Part shown: one piece after another, positions 1 to 5,271 of the stretch
How the letters are laid out: each line of letters begins with the position of its first letter
Numbering within the stretch: position 1 is the stretch's first letter
NCBI GenBank assembly: GCA_023228445.1
Contig: JALOBD010000150.1
Location: 1 to 5,271 of the forward strand
DNA length: 5,271 nucleotides
Reading direction: 5' to 3'
DNA from: Sphaerochaeta sp.
GTDB taxonomy: Bacteria; Spirochaetota; Spirochaetia; Sphaerochaetales; Sphaerochaetaceae
Program-made: the position numbers and the translations under genes
Notes under the pieces: generated by a model
What the model saw: only the letters and a program-made list of their open reading frames with translations
Told to the model about the DNA's origin: nothing
The model's database searches: none

Positions 1-221
1 TCAAGGAAGTGATGACGACCCACGTCACCTATGTCAAGCCGCACCAGAGTGCCGAGGATTGTCTGCAGTTGATGACCGCAGGGCGTTTTCGCCACCTCCC
101 GGTGATGGAGGACGACAAAGTCGTCGGCATGATCTCCGTCGGGGACGTGGTCAAGGTGGTTCTTGAAGAGCGCGATTTCCAGATCGGAGAGCTTGAGCAT
201 TACATCACCAACGCCTATTGA
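1..221 (+). CDS. CBS domain-containing protein, C-terminal part (5' end outside window)
   Basis: The reading frame is open from the window edge (first full codon at 3) to TGA at 219-221 and gives about 72 residues. They form one complete CBS module: an opening KEVMTT segment, a middle with the RHLPV core, and then VGMISVGDVVK. The tail, ending in GELEHYI, is the C-terminal extension typical of small stand-alone CBS-pair proteins of roughly 140 residues. The missing upstream part therefore probably holds the first CBS module and little else. In known families, CBS pairs bind adenine nucleotides (AMP, ATP, NAD or SAM) and act as cytoplasmic energy sensors; the ligand here cannot be read from the sequence. 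The GTG at 9 and ATG at 12 fall inside the conserved module, so they are not credible starts. The gene is followed by a hairpin and then, 99 nt on, by the DUF438 gene on the same strand. Confidence 0.88.
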   Translation, partial: KEVMTTHVTYVKPHQSAEDCLQLMTAGRFRHLPVMEDDKVVGMISVGDVVKVVLEERDFQIGELEHYITNAY

Positions 222-248
222 TTGATCATTTGATTCAAAATTACGGGA

Positions 249-274
249 AAAGCGCTTCACTCTTGGAGCGCTTT
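249..274 (+). terminator. Hairpin after the CBS gene, possible intrinsic terminator
   Basis: Perfect 8-bp arms AAAGCGCT (249-256) and AGCGCTTT (267-274) can extend by a T-G wobble and a C-G pair, leaving a 6-nt loop. The hairpin lies 27 nt after the CBS stop. On the + strand it is followed by TATATCATATT rather than a clean T run, so termination may be partial. On the - strand the stem ends in a TTTT run. The remaining 46 nt before the DUF438 start would have to hold that gene's own promoter; I see no convincing -35/-10 pair there, so read-through from the CBS gene remains possible. Confidence 0.6.
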
Positions 275-310
275 ATATCATATTAGAACAGTAGGTTTAT
301 CATGGATTTC

Positions 311-316
311 AGGAGG
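311..316 (+). promoter_or_regulatory. Strong ribosome binding site of the DUF438 gene
   Basis: AGGAGG lies 4 nt before the ATG at 321 and settles the start. Another ATG at 302 lies upstream of this site in a different frame and has no comparable signal. Confidence 0.85.
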
Positions 317-320
317 GGTC

Positions 321-1544
321 ATGGACGACACCAAGATTTTGAAGTTGAAGGACATCATCGAGCGCTTGCACGAGGGCGAACCAGCCGATTCGGTGAAGGT
401 CGATTTTGAGAAGGAGTTCGGCACCATCGCCGCCGAGGAGCTGGCCAGCGCCGAGCGTGCGCTGATGGAGAGTGGACAGATCACCGTCGATCAGGTGATG
501 AAGCTCTGTGATGTGCATGCTGCCGTCTTCGGTGATAGCATCGATGCCATCCACGCCTCCTTGAAGGTCGACCAGACCCCGGGTCACCCGGCCTTCGTCT
601 TCATCAAGGAGAACGAGGGGTTGCTCTCATTCCTCGACGGTCCATTCACCAACGCGGTCAACGGTTACCACGCAGCCAAGGATGCTGCGTCCAAGACGGA
701 GCTGCTCATAGCGCTGCAGGACCTCACCAAGCTCGACCGCCACTACGCACGAAAGGAGAACCTCTTCTTCCCATACATGGAGAAGGCTGGCCTCACCGCC
801 CCGCCGAAGGTGATGTGGGGTGTCGACGATGAGATCCGTGACTTGTGGAAGTTGCTCATCACCACCCTCGAGGAGTCACAGACGGTGCTGGAGGATCAGC
901 TTGCCCAACTCGAGGAGCAGGTGCGCTCGATGATCCACAAGGAGAACAACATCCTCATGCCGATGCTCGAGGGGGTGATGGACAAGGATGCGTGGCTCAC
1001 TGTCGCCCGAGATAGTGCCGAGATCGGTTACGCCTTCAACGGAGGTATCGAGGGGGCCAGTCCGTCGGATGCCACCTCGTGGTACCGGTGGAATGCCACC
1101 ATCAGCGGCAAGCTCGACGACCAAGCCCTTCGGCAGGGGGAGGGGGAGATCGTGTTGCCCAGCGGGCACATGAGCCTTGAGGAGCTGACGTGGATGCTCA
1201 ACACCCTGCCCGGTGACATTACCTTCGTTGGCTCAGACGACCGGGTACGCTTCTTCAGCGAGGGGGCAGACCGCATTTTCCCACGCACCCGTACTGTCAT
1301 CGGCCGGGAAGTGGCCCACTGTCATCCGCCCAAGAGTCTTGCAGCTGTCGAGGCGTTGGTGGCTGACTTCAAGGCTGGGCGCAAGGAGCGTGAATCCTTC
1401 TGGATCCAGCGGGGAGACAAGTTCATCCTGATCCGCTACTTTGCGGTGAGAAATGATAAGGGTGAGTATCTGGGGGTATTGGAGTCGAGCGAGGAGATCT
1501 CTGCGCTGCGCGCGCTGGAGGGTGAGAAGCGCCTCTCTGACTAA
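321..1544 (+). CDS. DUF438 / hemerythrin-like / PAS domain protein, probable redox or gas sensor
   Basis: The protein has 407 residues and full family length. Residues 8-70 match DUF438 (LKDIIERLHEGE, then KLCDVHAAVF). Residues 88-235 are a hemerythrin-like helical bundle with GHPAFVFIKEN (H89), HYARKENLFFPYME (H141, E146), PPKVMWGVDDEIR and HKENNILMP (H206). Residues 285-400 are a PAS_10-type domain with WMLNTLPGDITFV, DRVRFFSEGADRIFPRT, GREVAHCHPPKS (333-339), FWIQRGDKFILIRYFAVR and a closing LEGEKRL. No signal peptide or membrane segment is seen, so it should be cytoplasmic. Families of this architecture are thought to sense redox state, oxygen or NO through a metal or cofactor; the ligand is inferred, not shown. 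There is no kinase, cyclase or DNA-binding output domain, so any partner is unknown. The start follows AGGAGG, and a strong terminator begins 35 nt after the stop. The gene ends overlapping the convergent small gene by 4 bp. Confidence 0.93.
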   Translation: MDDTKILKLKDIIERLHEGEPADSVKVDFEKEFGTIAAEELASAERALMESGQITVDQVMKLCDVHAAVFGDSIDAIHASLKVDQTPGHPAFVFIKENEGLLSFLDGPFTNAVNGYHAAKDAASKTELLIALQDLTKLDRHYARKENLFFPYMEKAGLTAPPKVMWGVDDEIRDLWKLLITTLEESQTVLEDQLAQLEEQVRSMIHKENNILMPMLEGVMDKDAWLTVARDSAEIGYAFNGGIEGASPSDATSWYRWNATISGKLDDQALRQGEGEIVLPSGHMSLEELTWMLNTLPGDITFVGSDDRVRFFSEGADRIFPRTRTVIGREVAHCHPPKSLAAVEALVADFKAGRKERESFWIQRGDKFILIRYFAVRNDKGEYLGVLESSEEISALRALEGEKRLSD

Positions 1545-1789
1545 TTATTGCCCTTCATCGCATCGATGACGGTGATGTACGCCGAGATCTGACCCTGGAT
1601 CTCGGCGTTTTTCAATGGTCCGCGACCACCCCAATCCTGGCCTTCGTAGACGGTGAGGTGGTGGAGCTCCCCCTCCAGGTCGATGACCGAGAGGGGCTTG
1701 ATGGCCTGTCTGGCTTCAAGGAAGGTGAGGGTATCCTCATATGCATCGCGAAACGCCTGTTGCTCTCCGCTGAAATCTGAATTGTCCAT
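1541..1789 (-). CDS. Small hypothetical protein, last gene of the NDH-2 operon
   Basis: I do not recognise this family. The product has 82 residues from the ATG at 1789 and is acidic and soluble, with no membrane segment or signal peptide. The N-terminal third (GEQQAFRDAYEDTLTFLEARQAI) looks helical. A polar middle contains LSVIDLEGELHHLTVYEGQDWGGRGP, which may form beta strands, and the end ITVIDAMKG is hydrophobic. It starts 8 nt after the polyprenyl synthase stop without a clear ribosome binding site, which suggests translational coupling. A GTG at 1798 overlaps that stop (TAGTG) and would add three residues (M-A-S), so it is an equally possible start. Packing against the operon and plausible amino acid composition argue that it is real. 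The opposing terminator inside it is a reason for some caution. No function can be given; a role alongside NDH-2 or prenyl synthesis is only guilt by association. Confidence 0.66.
   Translation of the reverse strand: MDNSDFSGEQQAFRDAYEDTLTFLEARQAIKPLSVIDLEGELHHLTVYEGQDWGGRGPLKNAEIQGQISAYITVIDAMKGNN
1579..1613 (+). terminator. Intrinsic terminator of the DUF438 gene, inside the opposite-strand small CDS
   Basis: Perfect arms CGCCGAGATC (1580-1589) and GATCTCGGCG (1598-1607), plus an A-T pair at the base, enclose an 8-nt loop. TTTTT follows at 1608-1612. This is a textbook rho-independent terminator for + strand transcripts, placed just after the DUF438 stop at 1544. Read on the - strand the stem is followed by TACATCA, so it should not stop the opposite operon. 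It lies within codons 60-71 of the small - strand gene. Confidence 0.88.
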
Positions 1790-1797
1790 GGATGCCA

Positions 1798-2778
1798 CTA
1801 TACCGAACGGGTGGAGAGTGTTTCAAGGAGGGAGGAGAGGAGGCGTCGCACCTCGCTGTCACCGAGGCGGGCGATGTCGGCTTCAGCACGGGCACGGTAG
1901 CGCTCTTCGACCGCCCGTGCCGCCTCGATGCCACCCAACCTCTGCACCAAGGAGATTGCCTTGGTGATGGCACCCCTTCCGATAGAGCGCTTAGAGAGGA
2001 TGGATGAGAGTTCATCCGAACCTTGCCTCCGTTCCTCTTCGAGGGCGAGGATCAGGGGGAGGGTGGGGATGCCACAGCGCAGGTCGTTGCCCGTCTCCTT
2101 GCCCAGGTGGGCGGCACTGCCATCGTAGTCGAGGATGTCGTCCTGGATTTGGAAGGCCATGCCCAGCGCGTAGCCGATGCGATGGCAGATCATCTGTAGG
2201 TGCGAATCGACCTTCGTGGCAAGCGCAACACCGGCATAACAGGAGAGGGCGAAGAGGCTCGCCGTCTTGCCGGCGATGCGCCGCAGGTAGGTTGCCTTGG
2301 AAACGAAGAAGTTGCCCACCTCGGCATCCTGCTCGAGTTCGCTCTCCAAGAGCCGGGCGAACGCGCTGCTGACAACCCGGGGGTTGAAGGCTTCGCTGCC
2401 GTCGATGAGGGCAAGGGCCTTGGCCAAGAGGAAGTCACCGCCGAGAACCGCCTGCTTGGCCCCGAGGCGAGCGTAGAGCGTTGACCGTCCCCGGCGCCTC
2501 GGGGCTGCATCGATGATGTCGTCATGCACCAAACTGGCGAGGTGGATCAACTCGATGACAGCAGCGGCGTTGATTGCCTCGGTGGCCGTATCGTCACCCG
2601 AGAGTCTGTTGGTGATCAGGGTGAGGGCGGGACGCAACATCTTGCCCGGTGCCTGGACATGGTCCAGGAGAACCGGGCGGATGAAGGAACGCGCCTCTGC
2701 GACAGTGGAGGCGATGAGTGCATGCACCGCCTCCAACTGCGTTTTGATCGCAACCTCTTCGTTCCAGAACTCAAGCAT
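1798..2778 (-). CDS. Trans-polyprenyl diphosphate synthase (IspA/IspB/HepT superfamily)
   Basis: This 326-residue protein is a full-length all-helical trans-prenyltransferase. It condenses isopentenyl diphosphate onto an allylic diphosphate to extend a linear isoprenoid chain. Visible motifs are GKMLRP (45-50, IPP/phosphate binding), the first aspartate-rich motif DDIID (86-90) with its arginines at 94-96, GKTAS (170-174), the second aspartate-rich motif FQIQDDILD (209-217) and GKETGNDL (226-233). All Mg-diphosphate ligands are present, so it should be active in the cytoplasm. The residues 4 and 5 places before the first motif are Ser82 and Ala81, not aromatic. In this family that leaves a deep pocket and points to a medium or long product (about C30-C45) such as a quinone side chain, rather than FPP; exact length cannot be read. 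The ATG lies 3 nt after the NDH-2 stop, with only a weak GGGAAAG upstream, so coupled translation is likely. The position after a quinone-reducing enzyme supports a role in menaquinone or ubiquinone tail synthesis. Confidence 0.92.
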   Translation of the reverse strand: MLEFWNEEVAIKTQLEAVHALIASTVAEARSFIRPVLLDHVQAPGKMLRPALTLITNRLSGDDTATEAINAAAVIELIHLASLVHDDIIDAAPRRRGRSTLYARLGAKQAVLGGDFLLAKALALIDGSEAFNPRVVSSAFARLLESELEQDAEVGNFFVSKATYLRRIAGKTASLFALSCYAGVALATKVDSHLQMICHRIGYALGMAFQIQDDILDYDGSAAHLGKETGNDLRCGIPTLPLILALEEERRQGSDELSSILSKRSIGRGAITKAISLVQRLGGIEAARAVEERYRARAEADIARLGDSEVRRLLSSLLETLSTRSV

Positions 2779-2781
2779 CGG

Positions 2782-4773
2782 TCACTGCTTTCCCAGCTTG
2801 CGTGCCATCTGCTTGCGGGTGAACTCCGGCTCATCGAGGTAGAGGTAGGTCTTCTTGGCAAACGGGGTCTTGTTCCACTGCTTCTTGATCCAGGGCATGA
2901 CCCAGTAGTCCATACCGAAGGCCTTGCCGGCACCACCGAGCATGACGATCGAAACTGCGATGTACCACAAGCTCTCCTTGCCAGCCAGCGCCCCGATGAT
3001 GAACATGATCGAGAGACCGATGGAGACGACCGCTGCCGGGAAGGTGAAGAGACCGACGATCAGGGCAAGACCGATTCCCACTTCAGCAAGTACAATGACC
3101 AGCTGGAAGAGGTAGGGGGCCTGCGAGACGAAGGTGTCGTTGATCCAGGTGTAGATTCCCAGCGGCTTGGAGAGCAGTGGGGGAGCAAACTGGGCAACGT
3201 CGCCAGCCGCTTGGCTTGCCGAAGCAAGGGTGTCGACCACCGCTTGGCTTGCAGAGGCAACGACATCGGTGGCTGCACTGACTGCCTGTGTTGCAGCGGC
3301 GGTAGCGCTTGCCGTGGCAGAAGCCACGGTCTCGACGACCGCTTGGCTTGCCGAAGCGACACCGTCAGCCGATCCCCAGTAGACCTTGGAGCCGGTGGTA
3401 TCGGTGAGCCACCCACTGAAGGCTTTTTGTACCCCTTCGATGAGCCACATCACCCCCAGGTACATCCTGAGGAACGTGGTCCAGTAGGCGGGGACCTTAT
3501 ACTCGGCCAGGCCACCGATGAGGGAGCGGCGGTGTTTGATCTCAAAGATCTCGTGTTTGAGGTACGACCAGGCAGCGTTCACCCCGGCGACCCCGCTTTG
3601 GTAGTAGACATTGACCAGATGCTTGAGCGCCATTGCGAAGAAGCCGCTCATTGCAATGCCAGCGGTGTGGCTCACCGCCCACGTGCCTCCGACACTGATC
3701 ATGTAGCCGTGGAAGTTGGACTTGAAGGGCTTGGGTTCCTTGGCCTTGAGACCGAGGCCGGTCTTGACGGCATAGGTGATCGAATCGGCTGCTGTTTTTG
3801 CAGACTGCTCAGCAGCTTCGACGATCTGTGGTATCGCACGGTTGTCCTCGAGGAACCACATGCCATCGCCAACGACATAGACGTTGTCGTAGTCGGGGCT
3901 CTGCATGAACTCGTTGACCAGCTTGCGCCCGATCTTCCCGTCGGTGATGGGCAGGCTCTCGCAGAACTGGGTGCCTCGGATACCGCAGGTCCAGATCAGC
4001 GTCTTGGTCTTGATCTCATCACCATGGCGGGTCACGAAGCCATCGGCGTTGACTTGGGTGATGAGACTGTTGAGCATGATCTCGACACCGCGCTTCTGGA
4101 GGTTGGCAAAGGCCTTGGCCCTCGGCTTCTCGCCGAGCATGCTCAGGATATTGCCCAGTGCCTCGGCGAGGATCAGGCGCACTTCCTTCTTGTGGTCGAT
4201 GCCGTTCTCCTTGCAGAGGATCGGCAACCATTCGATGAGCTCGCCAACCATCTCGACACCGGTGAAGCCGCCGCCTGCGACAACGAAGGTGAGCATCTGG
4301 CGCCGCTTCTCTGCATCGGCAACCCTGGCTGCCTCTCGCACCGTGGTCTCAATGTGGCAGCGAAGGCGTACTGCATCATCAAGGCTCCACAGGTAGTAGG
4401 CATGCTCCTTGACGCCGGGAATATTGAAATCCGCAGTCTCAGCTCCCGTGGCGATGACCAGATGATCGTATGGGTAGGAGCCTGCCTTGCCGGTGAGGGT
4501 TTGACCCTTGAAGTCAATCTCCTCGATGGTGTCGCGCACCACATTGACCATCTTGCCGCTGAAGATTCGATCGAAGGAGATCTTTACCGAGGACTCCGGA
4601 ACCCGGTTGCCCGCTACTTCATGCAACTCGGTCATCAGGATATGGTGCCTATTCTTGTCGATCAGGGTGATCTCCACCTTGTCCTTGTGACGTTTGAAGG
4701 CTTTGTGCAATGCCTTGGCCGCATGTACACCGGCGTAACCTCCACCCAGTACCACAATGTGTTTCTTCTCCAT
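2782..4773 (-). CDS. Type II NADH dehydrogenase (NDH-2) fused to a DoxX-like membrane domain
   Basis: The protein has 663 residues, whereas ordinary NDH-2 has about 400-450. Residues 1-410 are the flavoenzyme: FAD-binding VVLGGGYAG (7-15), IATGAE (107-112), the NADH-binding Rossmann motif VVAGGGFTGVE (164-174), the second FAD motif NVYVVGDG (297-304) and EAAEQSAKTAA (319-329). Glu174 and Gln323 sit where NDH-2 enzymes have their conserved Glu and quinone-site Gln. It should oxidise NADH and reduce membrane quinone without pumping protons. Residues 428-456 hold a first hydrophobic helix (WTTFLRMYLGVMWLIEGVQKAF). After a long insert, three more lie at about 553-622, giving a four-helix DoxX-like domain that probably anchors the enzyme. 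Residues 471-528 are an Ala/Ser/Thr/Val-rich repeated insert between helices 1 and 2. The ATG at 4773 is chosen because the FAD motif begins a few residues later and AGGAAGGA precedes it. A longer in-frame start at 4851 adds 26 unconvincing residues. It is the first gene of the operon. Confidence 0.9.
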   Translation of the reverse strand: MEKKHIVVLGGGYAGVHAAKALHKAFKRHKDKVEITLIDKNRHHILMTELHEVAGNRVPESSVKISFDRIFSGKMVNVVRDTIEEIDFKGQTLTGKAGSYPYDHLVIATGAETADFNIPGVKEHAYYLWSLDDAVRLRCHIETTVREAARVADAEKRRQMLTFVVAGGGFTGVEMVGELIEWLPILCKENGIDHKKEVRLILAEALGNILSMLGEKPRAKAFANLQKRGVEIMLNSLITQVNADGFVTRHGDEIKTKTLIWTCGIRGTQFCESLPITDGKIGRKLVNEFMQSPDYDNVYVVGDGMWFLEDNRAIPQIVEAAEQSAKTAADSITYAVKTGLGLKAKEPKPFKSNFHGYMISVGGTWAVSHTAGIAMSGFFAMALKHLVNVYYQSGVAGVNAAWSYLKHEIFEIKHRRSLIGGLAEYKVPAYWTTFLRMYLGVMWLIEGVQKAFSGWLTDTTGSKVYWGSADGVASASQAVVETVASATASATAAATQAVSAATDVVASASQAVVDTLASASQAAGDVAQFAPPLLSKPLGIYTWINDTFVSQAPYLFQLVIVLAEVGIGLALIVGLFTFPAAVVSIGLSIMFIIGALAGKESLWYIAVSIVMLGGAGKAFGMDYWVMPWIKKQWNKTPFAKKTYLYLDEPEFTRKQMARKLGKQ
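3207..3357. repeat. Internal DNA repeats coding for the Ala/Ser-rich insert of the NDH-2 fusion
   Basis: A 19-nt unit, CCGCTTGGCTTGCCGAAGC, occurs at 3207-3225 and identically at 3339-3357. A third copy at 3240-3258 has two changes. Copies 2 and 3 also share flanking sequence of the type TCGACNAC. On the - strand each copy encodes ASASQA, giving the protein pattern VASASQAVV(E/D)T(V/L)ASA twice plus a shorter ASASQAA. Near-identity at DNA level suggests duplication rather than codon constraint alone. A 7-bp inverted repeat (3312-3318 and 3323-3329, 4-nt loop) lies between copies 2 and 3. Confidence 0.78.
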
Positions 4774-4776
4774 GGT

Positions 4777-4784
4777 TCCTTCCT
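4777..4784 (-). promoter_or_regulatory. Ribosome binding site of the NDH-2 fusion gene
   Basis: On the - strand AGGAAGGA ends 3 nt before the ATG at 4773, and its upstream AGGA sits 7 nt away, which is a usable spacing. It supports the 663-residue start over the longer in-frame ATG at 4851. Confidence 0.75.
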
Positions 4785-4863
4785 TGAGCCCGGTTTTCCA
4801 AGCTCTAGTGATCTGGTTGTTTTGACAAGGCCTCTCAAACAGGTCTTGCAACGGACCAACGGC

Positions 4864-4893
4864 ACTCTACCACGAAACTAGGATTTAGTGCAA
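4864..4893 (-). promoter_or_regulatory. Candidate promoter of the NDH-2 / polyprenyl synthase operon
   Basis: Read on the - strand, TTGCAC (4893-4888) and TAGAGT (4869-4864) are spaced by 18 nt. Each matches four of six sigma-70 consensus bases. Transcription would begin near 4857 and leave a leader of about 84 nt. One CGAAACTA repeat lies in the spacer and the other just upstream of the -35. The match is weak, and other AT-rich hexamers nearby could serve. Confidence 0.27.
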
Positions 4894-5107
4894 TTGTTTC
4901 CTTTTTTATCGAAACTATTCTTCCACATTTTTGGTGATTACGCTAGCCCGTATCCGAAAAATCGTTCTATATCCTATCGCAATGCAAAAATCGAAGGGAG
5001 AAAATCAAGAAATTGGAAAAGAAAATGAATATTTTTCATTCGATATTTTAATATCTAACTAAAGAAATGGGATTAATTGGATATGTATTTTCTTACTACT
5101 CAATAAT

Positions 5108-5134
5108 TTGAAAGCTTATTCTTCATGTTATAAA
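5108..5134 (+). promoter_or_regulatory. Candidate promoter of the exported-protein gene
   Basis: TTGAAA (5108-5113) and TATAAA (5129-5134) are spaced by 15 nt. The short spacing is offset by a TG one base before the -10 (extended -10, TGTTATAAA). Transcription would start near 5141 and give a leader of about 87 nt. A second possibility is TTGCAA (5161-5166) with TATCAT (5185-5190) at 18 nt. In AT-rich DNA such matches are common, so the choice is open. Confidence 0.33.
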
Positions 5135-5227
5135 AAAATATAGATATTTTTAGGACAATATTGCAAAATTGTCGAGAGTGTGTATATCATCGGCTGTAAT
5201 CTGATAATCATCGAGGAGTGAGTTGAG

Positions 5228-5271
5228 ATGAAGAAGCAATTTCTGACTGCAATGGCAGTCTTGTTTCTGGG
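5228..5271 (+). CDS. Exported protein, N-terminal fragment (3' end outside window)
   Basis: Only 14 full codons are present: MKKQFLTAMAVLFL, with a Gly probably next. Two lysines followed by an uninterrupted hydrophobic stretch form the start of a Sec signal peptide or an N-terminal membrane anchor. GAGGAG at 5213-5218 lies 9 nt before the ATG, a good ribosome binding site. The gene is divergent from the NDH-2 operon and shares its AT-rich upstream region. The mature protein is outside the window, so its function, and whether it is a lipoprotein, periplasmic or outer-membrane protein, cannot be told. Confidence 0.75.
   Translation, partial: MKKQFLTAMAVLFL

Larger units (their letters stand above)
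4774..5227. other. AT-rich divergent intergenic region (about 450 nt, no gene)
   Basis: No credible coding sequence was seen on either strand. The first 90 nt have the base composition of the neighbouring genes and would be the NDH-2 leader. From about 4870 to 5210 the sequence turns markedly AT-rich, with A and T tracts. It holds the promoters of two divergent genes. Repeated elements seen: CGAAACTA at 4873-4880 and 4910-4917 (37 bp apart); an inverted repeat GATATT-TT-AATATC at 5042-5055; AATGAA and TTCATT arms with a 5-nt loop just before it; and ATCATCG at 5186-5192 and 5207-5213 (21 bp apart). None matches a regulator site that I can name with confidence. Confidence 0.8.

Noticed and set aside
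219..238. TTGATCATTTGATTCAA-like sequence after the CBS gene, considered as an FNR/CRP site
   Set aside because: The half-sites do not form the required symmetrical dyad at the right spacing, and the position is upstream of a hairpin rather than a visible promoter.
309..587. Antisense open frame within the 5' part of the DUF438 gene
   Set aside because: It overlaps a confidently assigned gene and has no start signal or recognisable product.
1653..2007. Short + strand open frames opposite the small gene and the synthase C-terminus
   Set aside because: They are biased in composition, lack ribosome binding sites and conflict with the better supported - strand operon.
3312..3329. Inverted repeat with 7-bp arms and 4-nt loop, considered as an internal terminator or regulatory hairpin
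   Set aside because: There is no T run on either strand and it sits in the low-complexity Ala/Ser coding repeat, where such palindromes arise easily.
3207..3357. The spaced 19-nt repeats considered as a CRISPR array
   Set aside because: Spacing is irregular, the copies are too few and short, and all lie in frame within a coding sequence giving a repeated peptide.
4774..4851. N-terminal extension of the NDH-2 fusion by 26 residues from ATG 4851
   Set aside because: The ATG at 4773 has a good ribosome binding site and is directly followed by the FAD-binding strand, as in other NDH-2 enzymes; the extension resembles no targeting or anchor sequence.
2524..4881. A 785-codon open frame on the + strand opposite the NDH-2 fusion and polyprenyl synthase genes
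   Set aside because: It runs antisense across two genes with clear families and motifs, spans their junction, has no ribosome binding site, and its translation shows no known domain. It is open because the real genes rarely use codons that read as stops in that frame.

Overview
The window comes from a moderately GC-rich bacterial chromosome with tightly packed genes. It carries respiratory and redox-sensing functions and ends in an AT-rich divergent promoter region. No RNA gene, insertion sequence, phage gene or CRISPR array was seen. The last gene begins with a Sec-type signal peptide. Together with the quinone-linked NDH-2 oxidoreductase, this fits a free-living bacterium that can use quinones. 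A spirochaete of the Sphaerochaeta kind is my tentative guess from overall gene style, at low confidence.

Left part, + strand: the C-terminal half of a CBS-pair protein (1-221) is followed by a hairpin (249-274). A well-initiated gene for a DUF438 / hemerythrin-like / PAS_10 protein (321-1544) follows. It is probably a cytoplasmic redox or gas sensor with no recognisable output domain.

Middle part, - strand: three genes form a compact operon read from right to left. They are a type II NADH dehydrogenase fused to a DoxX-like membrane domain (4773-2782), a trans-polyprenyl diphosphate synthase (2778-1798) and an unrecognised small protein (1789-1541). Gaps are 3 and 8 nt, so translational coupling is likely. 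NDH-2 passes electrons from NADH to a membrane quinone, and the synthase could make the isoprenoid tail of that quinone, so the operon reads as a quinone-respiration unit. Its last gene converges on the DUF438 gene with a 4-bp overlap. The strong terminator of the DUF438 gene lies inside that last gene, on the opposite strand.

Right part: 4774-5227 is non-coding and mostly AT-rich from about 4870, unlike the rest of the window. It should hold the promoter of the NDH-2 operon on the - strand and that of a + strand gene for an exported protein starting at 5228. Only the signal peptide of that protein is in the window.

The least ordinary features are the alanine/serine-rich, internally repeated insertion in the DoxX-like part of the NDH-2 fusion, the terminator embedded in an antisense coding sequence, and the small unrecognised protein that closes the operon. 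No clearly new system is demonstrated.
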